Source: Clostridia bacterium (GTDB lineage: Bacteria > Bacillota > Clostridia > Christensenellales > Aristaeellaceae). Taken from it: a DNA stretch of 51,806 nucleotides. Positions 25,605 through 34,589 of the stretch are shown here, piece by piece. The stretch is taken from positions 1 through 51,806 of the forward strand of contig JAFSCW010000104.1 in the NCBI GenBank assembly GCA_017436605.1. Direction: 5' to 3'. The position numbers and the translations under genes were made by a program. Position 1 is the stretch's first letter. Each line of letters opens with the position of its first letter. The notes below the pieces were generated by a model. The model had not been told where the DNA came from and did no database searches. It was given only the letters and a program-made list of their open reading frames with translations.

Positions 25605-26284
25605 ATATCAATCAGCGCAACAGGCTGATTGTTCACAAGGCCCAGCAGCCGCGTCCTGCGGATTTCCTGCCTGGCCGCTTCGCCGCCGGCAAAATCGCAG
25701 AGCGTGCTCATCAGAAGATCCGGCTTCAGCGTCGCCGCCTCAACAAAGGAAACGCGCGCCTCGATGATCGCCCTGTCCTGCTCCGCATCATACTGCGCGG
25801 TCAGTTCATGAATCATCGGCCGGATGTTCACCATCGTTTCGCTCTTCTTGGTCTTTCGCAGCGCCATGATTTCTTCCCTGTCAAGGAACGCGGGCACAGC
25901 CTGCGCAATCTCTCCGGCCTTGCCCCCGGTGAGCGTAATCCTGTATTCAGCCTGCGCAAGCGAAGCCGCCGTTTTCGGGAAGCGATCATCGACAAGACGA
26001 ATACGGGAAGCCCTCAGCGCCGGCGGAAGAACACGGTTCATCGCCGCCAGACATTCCTCCTCGGTCACCTCGCCGCAAAGGGATACATCCAACAGCTCCG
26101 CATCCCCCGGAATACCGGAGGAAAGCGCAGAAGCAAAGGCCATAACCATATGCGGATTGAATCCCTTGGAATAGGCGACGGGCAAACCGCTGCGTCGAAG
26201 CGCACGCTGCATGGTCCTCTGTAGATCCAGAAGACCGAGATGACGGACAATATCGTCCTTTTTAAACTGCATCAGCATTCTCAT
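25601..26284 (-). CDS. TIGR03936 (DUF2344) radical-SAM-associated protein
   Basis: A 227-residue protein of the DUF2344 family, which always accompanies the TIGR03960 radical SAM protein (as a separate gene, as here, or fused). Recognisable features are the N-terminal F-K-KxDxxRHLGLLDLQRTMQRALRR block (split reading: KKDDIVRHLGLLDLQ then RTMQRALRRSG), YSKGFNPHMVMAFA and a C-terminal half without known motifs. Its biochemical role is not established; linkage to RNase E/G suggests RNA or ribosome modification. ATG 26284 overlaps the upstream stop as ATGA; a GTG at 26296 and an ATG at 26278 are alternatives. Confidence 0.87.
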   Translation of the reverse strand: MRMLMQFKKDDIVRHLGLLDLQRTMQRALRRSGLPVAYSKGFNPHMVMAFASALSSGIPGDAELLDVSLCGEVTEEECLAAMNRVLPPALRASRIRLVDDRFPKTAASLAQAEYRITLTGGKAGEIAQAVPAFLDREEIMALRKTKKSETMVNIRPMIHELTAQYDAEQDRAIIEARVSFVEAATLKPDLLMSTLCDFAGGEAARQEIRRTRLLGLVNNQPVALIDM

Positions 26285-28122
26285 CGGCCTTCGCACGCTC
26301 CTTCAAATCTCTTGAGGCCACAGCCCTGGCAGCCCTTTCGGCAATCCGGCGTCACCATCGCAGCGACAGCACGCTCGCGTTCACGCCACAGATACTGCTG
26401 GGTCACGCCGGCGTCGATAAACGCCCAGGGAAGCAGCTCATCCTTTTCACGGCGGCGGTTGGCATAGAACGCCGGATCCACGCCCGTCTGTTCAAACGCC
26501 TTCATCCACTGATCGAACTTAAACTGATCCGTCCAGCCGTCAAAACGGCAGCCAAGCTTCCATGCAGCCTCCAGAGCATCTGCGACCTTCCGGTCTCCGC
26601 GGGCAAAAACCGCCTCAAGGAAGGATACCTGCGGCTCATGCCAGTTGAACTCCACGCCTTTAATATGCATGATATGACACAGGTGCTTCTGCTTCTGTTC
26701 AAACTCCTCGATGGTATCCTGCGCCTCCCACTGGAAGGGCGTAAAAGCCTTGGGAACAAAGCAGGATGCGCTGCAGTTCACGCGCAGGCCCTTTGCGCGG
26801 ATATGCTTCGGCGTTTCAAAATACTTGCGAACAACCTTGTTGGCCAGATCGGCAATGCCATCGAGGTCTTCATATGTCTCTGTCGGCAGGCCGAACATGA
26901 AATACAGCTTCACACTGCTCCATCCGCCTGCAAAGGCGTCGGATACCGAGCTGACAAGATCCTCTTCGGTAATGCCCTTGTTAATGACGTCACGCAGACG
27001 CTGCGTTCCCGCTTCCATGGCATACGTCAGACTCGACTTGCGCACCTTCTGCGTTTCGGCAAGCGTCTCCTTCAGATCGCTGTCCAGACGCAGAGACGGG
27101 AGCGACAAAGCAACGCGCTTATCCTCAAAGCGTTCCATAAGCTCATGCGCAAGCTGAGGCAGGCAGGAATAGTCGCCCGTAGACAGAGAGGAAAGCGTCA
27201 TTTCCTCATAGCCCGTCTCCGCAACCAGCTTCTCCGCAAGCTCGAGAATCCGCTCCATGCTGCGCTCTCGGACAGGGCGATAAATCATCCCCGCCTGACA
27301 GAAGCGGCAGCCGCGCGTACAGCCGCGAAGCACCTCGATGTTGATGCGGTCATGGACAACTTCCATAAACGGCACGATCACGCTCTCCGGATATTCCGCC
27401 TTGTCGATATCCGCGATCATGTTCTTGACAACCGTACGCGGAACGCCGTCCTCGATCGGTTCAAACGAAGCGAGCGTGCCGTCCTCGTGATACGTCGCCT
27501 CATACAGGCTGGGAACATATACGCCCCGAAGCTGGGACAATCTGCGCAGGCATTCCCTGCGGGATACGCCCTCCGCCTTGCACTGCTTTACGACGTCGAT
27601 CGTTTCCAGCGTACTGATTTCGCCATCGCCGATCGAGAAAGCGTCGATGAATTTATGAAGCGGCTCCGGATTAAACGCGCAGGGACCGCCCGCAATCACA
27701 ATCGGATCGTCCCATGTCCTGTCCTCGCTGTGAAGCGGAATACCGGACAGATCAAGGATTTCCAGAATGTTGGTATAGCTCATCTCATACTGGAGCGTAA
27801 CGCCGAGCATATCGAATTCCCTGACAGGAGAGCGCGTCTCAATCGAGAACAGCGGCACGTTTTCCTGGCGCATAAGATCTGCCATGTCCACCCACGGCAT
27901 GAATACGCGCTCGCAGAGCGCATCCGTCCTCTTGTTGATGATATCGTAAAGGATGCGGGAACCGAGATGGGACATGCCTACCTCGTATACATCCGGAAAG
28001 GCAAACGCATAGCGAATATCAACCTGCTGCGGATCTTTCAGCACAGCATTCATCTCACCGCCCATATAACGCGCAGGCTTCTGCACGCGATCCAGCAGCG
28101 CATCGATTTTTTCCTTAAGCAA
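26281..28122 (-). CDS. TIGR03960-family radical SAM protein with B12-binding-like N-terminus
   Basis: A 613-residue radical SAM enzyme. The N-terminal ~200 residues resemble a cobalamin-binding-type fold (AFAFPDVYEVGMSHLG, about 39-54). The radical SAM cluster cysteines are C268, C272 and C275 (LRGCTRGCRFCQAG). A cysteine-rich C-terminus (CRKGCQGCGLKRFEGACE) may hold an extra metal site. The substrate is unknown. It forms a coupled pair with the downstream TIGR03936 gene, followed by rng. TTG 28122 has GGGGAGGA about 7 nt upstream; no ATG start is as well placed. It is the first gene of the long repair/tRNA-modification operon. Confidence 0.9.
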   Translation of the reverse strand: MLKEKIDALLDRVQKPARYMGGEMNAVLKDPQQVDIRYAFAFPDVYEVGMSHLGSRILYDIINKRTDALCERVFMPWVDMADLMRQENVPLFSIETRSPVREFDMLGVTLQYEMSYTNILEILDLSGIPLHSEDRTWDDPIVIAGGPCAFNPEPLHKFIDAFSIGDGEISTLETIDVVKQCKAEGVSRRECLRRLSQLRGVYVPSLYEATYHEDGTLASFEPIEDGVPRTVVKNMIADIDKAEYPESVIVPFMEVVHDRINIEVLRGCTRGCRFCQAGMIYRPVRERSMERILELAEKLVAETGYEEMTLSSLSTGDYSCLPQLAHELMERFEDKRVALSLPSLRLDSDLKETLAETQKVRKSSLTYAMEAGTQRLRDVINKGITEEDLVSSVSDAFAGGWSSVKLYFMFGLPTETYEDLDGIADLANKVVRKYFETPKHIRAKGLRVNCSASCFVPKAFTPFQWEAQDTIEEFEQKQKHLCHIMHIKGVEFNWHEPQVSFLEAVFARGDRKVADALEAAWKLGCRFDGWTDQFKFDQWMKAFEQTGVDPAFYANRRREKDELLPWAFIDAGVTQQYLWRERERAVAAMVTPDCRKGCQGCGLKRFEGACEGR

Positions 28123-28152
28123 AGCAGTTCCTCCCCTACATAAATCCTATAT

Positions 28153-28181
28153 ATTTTATCCGGTTTTTTCATCGCGGTCAA
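28153..28181 (-). promoter_or_regulatory. Promoter of the TIGR03960-to-miaA operon
   Basis: Minus strand TTGACC (28181-28176), 17-bp spacer, TAAAAT (28158-28153), 30 bp before the TTG start. Confidence 0.72.
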
Positions 28182-28194
28182 GCCCTGCGGGTCT

Positions 28195-29175
28195 TCATTT
28201 CTTCTCCTGCTCAATCCGCTTGATTGCCCATAGCGCATGCTCCCGAACCGCCGGGAAGTCCGATTCTGCCCAGTTTTTCAGAACAGGCAAATACGCAGGA
28301 TTGCCGCTGTTTCCCGCAAGCAGCGCAGCCTGCGCACGGATGCGCTGCGGTCTCGCAGCGTTTCTTCCGATTTGTTCCGCCAGTCTGGCTGCCGCACGGG
28401 AAAATGCCGACGGATCCGCTGTCAAAAAATCATCCAGCAGAAAAGATGCAGGTTCTGCTTCTTCCTTTTCTTCATGATTACAGAGCTGCATCGGGCATAC
28501 CCGCTGGCAGACATCGCAGCCAACAAGACTCCTGCTCATCCTGCTGCGGATTTCTTCAGGTACAATCGTACCTTCGAGCATATAATTCCGCAGGCATTTT
28601 TCCGGATGCGTAAGCCCATGCTCTGTCAGCGCGCTGCCGGGACACGCGCGGATACAGCGTCCGCAGGCAAGGCACGTCTGCGAAATGCGCGCACTGCCTT
28701 CAGGCTTCCTGCTCATGAGTTCGATATCCGTCGCCATCAGAATGATCACTACGCGCGAGCCGTACTCAGGGGTAATCAGCATGCTGCTGCAGCCCACGAC
28801 GCCGAGCCCCGCGCGGAGCGCAGCCTTTCTGGCCGGATAGGAAACATTGGACTGAACGCGATGTCCAGCCGCGGTCAGCGCATCCTCCAGCTTTTTCGCC
28901 GCGTGATATGCAGCATTGGATGCAAAGTAATAGCTGTCCACAAAAACCGAACCTGCCGCAGGCAGCTCCGCAGGCCTGTACGCCCAAAGCAGCACGGCAA
29001 GGCTCTTTACCCAGGGCAGATCTGCAAGCGGTTCGAACTTCAATTGCCTGCGCTCCGCAAGCTGCGCCTGTGAGCGGACGATGTCCTTTTCTTGCGTAAA
29101 CGCATCGGCATGGCACAACGCCGCTTTGGAAAAACCGCACTCGAGCGCCAGAGCAGACAGCGCAGACTCATCCAT
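28195..29175 (-). CDS. QueG-like double [4Fe-4S] protein
   Basis: Resembles epoxyqueuosine reductase (QueG), a cobalamin/Fe-S enzyme of queuosine synthesis. The 326-residue product has the two-cluster ferredoxin block (CLACGRCIRACP and CDVCQRVCPMQLC, about 195-250) and a HEAT-like C-terminus (PAVREHALWAIKRIEQ). It is about 50 residues shorter than typical QueG. Where QueG has VDTG-x4-DRA with the catalytic aspartate, this one reads NVSYPARKAALRAG, and the following GKN is GCS. Activity on epoxyqueuosine is therefore doubtful. ATG 29175 has GAGGG 8 nt upstream; ATG 29190 or TTG 29193 are alternatives without a good site. Confidence 0.7.
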   Translation of the reverse strand: MDESALSALALECGFSKAALCHADAFTQEKDIVRSQAQLAERRQLKFEPLADLPWVKSLAVLLWAYRPAELPAAGSVFVDSYYFASNAAYHAAKKLEDALTAAGHRVQSNVSYPARKAALRAGLGVVGCSSMLITPEYGSRVVIILMATDIELMSRKPEGSARISQTCLACGRCIRACPGSALTEHGLTHPEKCLRNYMLEGTIVPEEIRSRMSRSLVGCDVCQRVCPMQLCNHEEKEEAEPASFLLDDFLTADPSAFSRAAARLAEQIGRNAARPQRIRAQAALLAGNSGNPAYLPVLKNWAESDFPAVREHALWAIKRIEQEKK

Positions 29176-29200
29176 TTCAATAACCCTCATCAAGAAATAC

Positions 29201-29226
29201 GGCCGGATGCATGCACCCGGCCAGAA
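29201..29226 (-). terminator. Hairpin after the glycosyltransferase gene
   Basis: GGCCGG (29201-29206) and CCGGCC (29217-29222) pair around a self-complementary TGCATGCA centre. The minus-strand sequence after it (GTATTTCTTG) is only a weak T run, so termination is likely but leaky. Confidence 0.5.
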
Positions 29227-29241
29227 ACCGACATGATTTCA

Positions 29242-30216
29242 TCAAACCGCAGAAGACGTACGATGGCACGCTTCCTCTTCACAGATGCTGCGGTATCTGT
29301 CGCTGACCTGCTGGAGCTGAAACTCAAAATCACGCTTGTCTTTTTCCTGAAGCGTCGAAAGAATCAAGCCGGAAATAAACAGCAGAAGCGCTGCCAGCAT
29401 CGTCACGCCGCAGACAATCAGCGTCGGGAAGCGCGGAACGAGTCCTGTGGCGAAGTATTCAGCCAAAACGGGAATCATGAAGCCCAACGACAATACTGCA
29501 AGCAGAAGCGAAATTATTCCAAAAAACGCAAACGGCTTATAGTTCTTAAAGAGACGCGCAATGGTCAAAAGCACCTTTGCTCCGTCAGAGTAGGTATTGA
29601 GCTTGGACTCACTGCCATCCGGCCTGTCTCGATAATCTATGACGACATTGCGAACGAGCATGTTGCGCGTTATCGCATGAATCGTCATATCCGTTTCGAT
29701 CTCAAACCCCTTGGACAGCACAGGATAGGTTTTGACAAACGCATAGCTGAAGGCGCGGTATCCGGTCATGATATCCTTGATCTCGCTCTTAAACAGCACA
29801 TTGATGCTTTTGCGCACAAGGCTATTGCCCAGATTATGGAACGGACGCTTATTCTCTGTAAAATACGTGCTGGAAAGACGATCGCCGACAACCATATCGG
29901 CCTGTTCCTCCAGAACAAGGCGAACGAGTTCCGGCGCGTTCTCGGCCGGGTATGTGTCGTCGCCATCCGCCATCACATAGCAATCCGCATCGATTTCGCG
30001 GAACATCCTGCGGATCACATTGCCCTTACCCTGCATGCGCTCCCTGCGCACAACCGCGCCGGCGCGCGCGGCAATCTCCGCAGTGCCGTCGCTGGAATTG
30101 TTATCATACACATAAATAACCGCTTCCGGCAAAACGCGGCGGAAATCACGGACAACCTTTTCAATGGTTTTGCTTTCATTATAACAGGGAATAAGCACTG
30201 CCACTCTGTCTTTCAT
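29242..30216 (-). CDS. Family 2 glycosyltransferase (dolichol-phosphate-mannose-synthase-like)
   Basis: Transfers a sugar from a nucleotide sugar, probably to a polyprenyl phosphate carrier. The 324-residue protein starts with the GT-A fold LIPCYNESKTIEKVV (about 7-21). It has the metal-binding DGDDTYP motif near 92-98 and the conserved RHxxGN-like stretch KRPFHNLGNSLV. Two C-terminal membrane helices (about 230-255 and 265-292) anchor it. ATG 30216 is chosen: AGGAG is 8 nt upstream and the Rossmann-like strand follows at once. Sugar and acceptor cannot be predicted; there are no other glycan genes beside it. Confidence 0.88.
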   Translation of the reverse strand: MKDRVAVLIPCYNESKTIEKVVRDFRRVLPEAVIYVYDNNSSDGTAEIAARAGAVVRRERMQGKGNVIRRMFREIDADCYVMADGDDTYPAENAPELVRLVLEEQADMVVGDRLSSTYFTENKRPFHNLGNSLVRKSINVLFKSEIKDIMTGYRAFSYAFVKTYPVLSKGFEIETDMTIHAITRNMLVRNVVIDYRDRPDGSESKLNTYSDGAKVLLTIARLFKNYKPFAFFGIISLLLAVLSLGFMIPVLAEYFATGLVPRFPTLIVCGVTMLAALLLFISGLILSTLQEKDKRDFEFQLQQVSDRYRSICEEEACHRTSSAV

Positions 30217-30264
30217 GCTGTACACTCCTGAATATGTATTGGTTTGACACTTTGGTACGGATGT

Positions 30265-30273
30265 ATTATACCA
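30265..30273 (-). promoter_or_regulatory. Extended -10 promoter of the glycosyltransferase gene
   Basis: Minus strand TGGTATAAT (TG-N-TATAAT), 48 bp before the start. There is no clear -35 at the right distance. Confidence 0.6.
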
Positions 30274-30333
30274 TATCCTCGGACAAATGCATAGATGATG
30301 ATCCGGGTAAATTCTGCCCTTACTCATGCGCGC

Positions 30334-30362
30334 AAAAGAAAAAGGCGCGCCATTGGCGCGCC
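30334..30362 (-). terminator. Terminator of upp
   Basis: Two 8-bp GGCGCGCC units (30344-30351 and 30355-30362) pair with a 3-nt loop. On the minus strand they are followed by TTTTTCTTTT. The hairpin begins 12 bp after the upp stop. Confidence 0.93.
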
Positions 30363-30374
30363 GGAGAATTCCGA

Positions 30375-31055
<681 letters not shown>

Positions 31056-31057
31056 TC

Positions 31058-31088
31058 ATTATAGCATTTTTTTATAGGACGCGGCAAG
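31058..31088 (-). promoter_or_regulatory. Probable upp promoter
   Basis: Minus strand TATAAT (31063-31058) with a weak TTGCCG (31088-31083) at a long 19-bp spacing, 54 bp before the upp start. Confidence 0.5.
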
Positions 31089-31170
31089 CCTTTCGCCAAT
31101 ATTCCTTCCTTCCGTTTTGTTTGTTCTATTTCAGCTTTATTTCGGTTTCATTTCCTTCCCCCTGCTTTGC

Positions 31171-31199
31171 TTGACACGCGGATATGCACGCGCTATACT
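31171..31199 (+). promoter_or_regulatory. Promoter of the lgt-pncB-recX operon
   Basis: Consensus TTGACA (31171-31176), 17-bp spacer, TATACT (31194-31199), 43 bp before the lgt start. Confidence 0.82.
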
Positions 31200-31242
31200 A
31201 AACCATAATAGGAAAAAAGCAGTATCTGTATCGGAGGACTTT

Positions 31243-32388
31243 ATGCTCAGCAGGCCCATGATCGACCGCATTGCCTTTTTTGGCATCAGTTGGTATGCCA
31301 TTCTGATTGTCACATCCATCCTGATCGGCCTTGCCTTCTGCAAGCATGAAGCGCGCAGACGAGGACTTCCGCAGGATACCATGATCGATTTTCTTCTTTA
31401 TGCCATTCCCTTAGCCATCGTCTGCGCCAGGCTGTACTATGTTGTCTTCCGCTTCAACATGTACAGCGAGGACATCCTCTCCATTCTGAATCTGCGCGAG
31501 GGAGGCCTTGCGATCTACGGCGGCATAATCGGCGGTTTGATTGCTGCCAGAATCACCTCCAAAAAACACCGCGTGCCGCTTCTCACCCTGCTTGACGTAA
31601 TTGCCCCCGCTTTGGTGCTCGGTCAGGCGATCGGTCGCTGGGGCAACTACATCAACATGGAAGCCTATGGTCTGCGCATTGCGCAGCCATATCTGCAATT
31701 CTTTCCGTTTGCGGTGGAAATACCCGTCGGTGACGTCTGGTACTGGCACATGGCCACCTTCTTCTACGAATTCTGCTGGAATGTGCTTGTCTTCGTGCTT
31801 TTGCTCGCCGTACGCCGTTCGCAGAGAAGACAGGGCGACGTTTTCTGCTGGTATCTGCTGCTTTACTGCGCCGGCCGAACCGTGATCGAGGGACTGCGTT
31901 ACGACAGCCTCACCTTCATCAGCGAATTCGTCCGTATCTCTCAGGTGCTTTCTGCCATAGCCGCCTTGGGCGTTGTGATCTATTTCTTCCTTCGCATCAG
32001 AGACCGGATCAGCCTGGTGACCATTTTGCCGCTTGTGTGCGCCGTACTCTGTCTGGTCACAACATTCCTGGGCGAATTTGAGCGGGGCGCATACAGCACG
32101 CTCTTCCCGTATTCGCAGCTCAGTCTCGTTCTGCTGATCCTTTCCTCCGCGATTATTACGATCCTCTGGACGCTGGATTGCGGTCATTTTGATTCTCAAA
32201 CCGCACTTCCTCTGCTGGTCAACAGCATTCTGTTCGTCGTTTTGCTGGTCGCCGGCTTCAGCCGCGCCAACGCAGACAATACCTACTACGTAACCCTTCG
32301 TCAATGCGCCGCCATGATTCAGCTGATCCTGTGCGGCTGGCTGCTCTGTTATCCCTTCTGTCCAGAAACTGTTGAAAGCGAGCGATGA
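31243..32388 (+). CDS. lgt: Prolipoprotein diacylglyceryl transferase with extra membrane domain
   Basis: Attaches diacylglycerol to the lipobox cysteine of prelipoproteins. The 381-residue protein has the Lgt signature GRWGNYINMEAYG (about 134-146; arginine and asparagine essential in the family) and GGIIGGLIAAR upstream. The Lgt core ends near residue 275. About 100 further residues add three or four hydrophobic segments (LVTILPLVCAVLCLV, LVLLILSSAIITIL, LLVNSILFVVLLV and a last one), not found in standard Lgt of ~260-290 residues. CGGAGG before ATG 31243 and the promoter position fix the start. The stop overlaps pncB as ATGA. Confidence 0.93.
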   Translation: MLSRPMIDRIAFFGISWYAILIVTSILIGLAFCKHEARRRGLPQDTMIDFLLYAIPLAIVCARLYYVVFRFNMYSEDILSILNLREGGLAIYGGIIGGLIAARITSKKHRVPLLTLLDVIAPALVLGQAIGRWGNYINMEAYGLRIAQPYLQFFPFAVEIPVGDVWYWHMATFFYEFCWNVLVFVLLLAVRRSQRRQGDVFCWYLLLYCAGRTVIEGLRYDSLTFISEFVRISQVLSAIAALGVVIYFFLRIRDRISLVTILPLVCAVLCLVTTFLGEFERGAYSTLFPYSQLSLVLLILSSAIITILWTLDCGHFDSQTALPLLVNSILFVVLLVAGFSRANADNTYYVTLRQCAAMIQLILCGWLLCYPFCPETVESER

Positions 32389-33824
32389 ACATGCGTAATC
32401 TGACAATGATGACCGACCTGTACGAACTGACGATGATGAACGGCTATCTTCGCTACGGCAAGGATAAAAACCTGGCCTGCTTTGATCTGTTCTATCGCAG
32501 GCGCGGCGATGTGACGGCATATGCCATCGCCGCAGGTCTTGAGCAGGTAATTGAATATGTGCAGAATCTTCGTTTTACGCAGGAAGATATTGACTACCTT
32601 CGAAGCCTCAACACCTTTGACGAGGAATTTCTGACCTATCTGGGCCATTTCCGCTTCACCGGTCAGATTCTTGCCGTTCCGGAAGGTACCGTCGTCTTCC
32701 CCGACGAACCGCTTCTGCGCGTTATCGCGCCCATCATGGAAGCGCAGCTGCTGGAAACCACGCTGCTCAACATCGTCAATCATCAGACGCTGATCGCCAC
32801 GAAGGCCTCCCGCGTCGTGCAGTCCGCCCGCGGAGATAAGGTTCTCGAATTCGGCCTGCGCCGGGCTCAGGGCCCTGACGCCGGTATTTACGGCGCGCGC
32901 GCCTCGATCATCGGCGGCTGTCAGGCCACCAGCAACGTCCTGACCGGTCAGCTCTTCGGCGTTCCTGTCGGCGGCACGCATGCGCACAGCTGGGTTATGT
33001 CCTTCCCGGATGAACTCAGCGCCTTCCGCGCCTATGCCGACGTCTTCCCCAATAATTGCCTGCTGCTCGTGGATACATACGATACGCTCCAGAGCGGTGT
33101 TCCGAATGCGATTACCGTTTTTAAGGAACTGCGCAGCCGTGGTTTTGAACCCACCGGTATTCGGCTTGACAGCGGCGACCTCGCCTTCCTGAGCCGCCAG
33201 GCACGCAGAATGCTCGATGATGCAGGTTTCCCGGAAGCCAAGATCTTTGCCTCCGGCGATCTTGACGAAGAGGTAATCTGGGATCTGAAGGCGCAGGGCG
33301 CTGCCATCGACGTTTGGGGTGTCGGAACGCGCATGATCACCAGCATGGGCAATCCCGCTCTCGGCGGCGTATACAAGCTCTCTGCTGAGAAAGTGGACGA
33401 TGTATTTGTCCCGCGCATCAAAATCTCCGAAAATCCCGCCAAGGTCACCAACCCCGGCGTCAAGCAGCTCTATCGCTTTTATGATCGCAGAACCGGCATG
33501 GCGTTGGCTGATCTGATTGCGCTGGAGGAAGAAGATTTTTCCTCCGGCGAACCGCTTGAGATCTTCGATCCCGAGAACACCTGGAAGCGCATGACGCTTT
33601 GCGAATACGACGTCCGCAAGCTCCTTGTTCCCATCTTTGAAAACGGCGAACTGGTCTACGATATCCCGACGCTCTCGGAGATCACGGCATATTCCCAAAA
33701 GGAAATGAACTCATTCTGGGATGAATACAAGCGCCTGCATCGACCGCACCGCTATAAGGTCGACTTGTCCGAGAAGCTCTATCAACTCAAGCACAGTCTG
33801 CTTGCCGCAGGCCGCAGCAAATAA
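32385..33824 (+). CDS. pncB: Nicotinate phosphoribosyltransferase
   Basis: Makes nicotinate mononucleotide from nicotinate and PRPP for NAD salvage, with ATP hydrolysis. The 479 residues begin with MMTDLYELTMMNGYL, the family N-terminus. They contain the phosphohistidine region GTHAHSWVMSF (about 196-206), the GIRLDSGDLAFLSRQAR block (about 259-275) and GVGTRMITS (about 308-316). Length agrees with the bacterial NAPRTase family. It overlaps lgt by 4 bp (ATGA coupling); an ATG two codons later is an alternative. recX follows after 35 bp. Confidence 0.95.
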   Translation: MNMRNLTMMTDLYELTMMNGYLRYGKDKNLACFDLFYRRRGDVTAYAIAAGLEQVIEYVQNLRFTQEDIDYLRSLNTFDEEFLTYLGHFRFTGQILAVPEGTVVFPDEPLLRVIAPIMEAQLLETTLLNIVNHQTLIATKASRVVQSARGDKVLEFGLRRAQGPDAGIYGARASIIGGCQATSNVLTGQLFGVPVGGTHAHSWVMSFPDELSAFRAYADVFPNNCLLLVDTYDTLQSGVPNAITVFKELRSRGFEPTGIRLDSGDLAFLSRQARRMLDDAGFPEAKIFASGDLDEEVIWDLKAQGAAIDVWGVGTRMITSMGNPALGGVYKLSAEKVDDVFVPRIKISENPAKVTNPGVKQLYRFYDRRTGMALADLIALEEEDFSSGEPLEIFDPENTWKRMTLCEYDVRKLLVPIFENGELVYDIPTLSEITAYSQKEMNSFWDEYKRLHRPHRYKVDLSEKLYQLKHSLLAAGRSK

Positions 33825-33859
33825 CGCTGCAGCCGCAACCATTTGAAAGGCTGATATAT

Positions 33860-34492
33860 TTGCAGGAAGCCTCCAGTCAACTGACCATCAGCAGCGTAAA
33901 GCGCGTGCATGGCCGTGCCTCTTTGACGCTTTCAAACGGAGAAATTCTCTCTATGCCCCGCGCCATGCTCAAGGAACGGCCATATCGCGGAGGTATGCCC
34001 TTTGATAAGGCCGCGTTCCAGCTCTTTCTGCGCGACCGCTCCTATTCCTTCGCCATGGAAAAAGCCATAGCACTTCTCGCCGCACGCGCCCGTACTGAAA
34101 AAGAAATTGTCGACGCGCTCAAAAGGAATGCCTATCCCGAGCACGTCATAGCCCGTGTGATGGCGCGCCTGCATGACGCCGGCTACCTCAACGACATGGA
34201 TTTTGCCGAGCATTGGGCGGCGTCGAGAACAAACAAGGGACTGGGCATGCGCCGGATTCGAACCGAACTTCGGCAAAAAGGCGTCAGCCAGGAGGACATC
34301 GACGAGGCGCTCTCTTCTATCGACGAAGACGACATCTTTTCCTCTGCAGTCAAAGCCGCGCAAAAAACTGCGCGGGGAAAAGATCTCTCTTCTCCCGCCG
34401 ATCGTCAGAAGATTCTAGCTGCGCTCGCCCGCCGCGGATACGATTTTTCGCTGGCCAGACGCGCGCTTGATGAACTGGCAGCAAAAGAATGA
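33860..34492 (+). CDS. recX: RecA regulator RecX
   Basis: Limits RecA filament growth. The 210-residue all-helical protein has the RecX pattern ALLAARARTEKEIVDALKR (about 69-87), DAGYLNDMDFAEHWAASR (about 105-122) and GMRRIRTELRQKGVSQEDIDEAL (in pieces, about 127-150). TTG 33860 with AAAGG about 9 nt upstream is the start. It has no SOS box and is not next to recA. It is the last gene of the lgt operon; the hairpin at 34537 should end the transcript. Confidence 0.9.
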   Translation: MQEASSQLTISSVKRVHGRASLTLSNGEILSMPRAMLKERPYRGGMPFDKAAFQLFLRDRSYSFAMEKAIALLAARARTEKEIVDALKRNAYPEHVIARVMARLHDAGYLNDMDFAEHWAASRTNKGLGMRRIRTELRQKGVSQEDIDEALSSIDEDDIFSSAVKAAQKTARGKDLSSPADRQKILAALARRGYDFSLARRALDELAAKE

Positions 34493-34536
34493 GCTGACAT
34501 CGCCGAACCTCAGCAGGTATTCCAAAGACAGATTAA

Positions 34537-34584
34537 GGCGCTGTCTCAAAATGGCTCAAAGAGCCATGAGGGGCAGCGCCTTTT
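34537..34584 (+). terminator. Terminator of lgt-pncB-recX, formed by an IS end
   Basis: GGCGCTG (34537-34543) pairs with CAGCGCC (34574-34580), and inside it ATGGCTC pairs with GAGCCAT around a short loop; TTTT follows. The outer arm coincides with the presumed left terminal repeat of the IS1182 remnant. Confidence 0.8.
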
Positions 34585-34589
34585 ATATT

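Noticed and set aside
30244..30272. TTGACA-17-TATACC on the plus strand in front of converging upp
   Set aside because: No plus-strand gene follows, and the element overlaps the palindromic minus-strand -10 of the glycosyltransferase. An antisense RNA is possible but unsupported.
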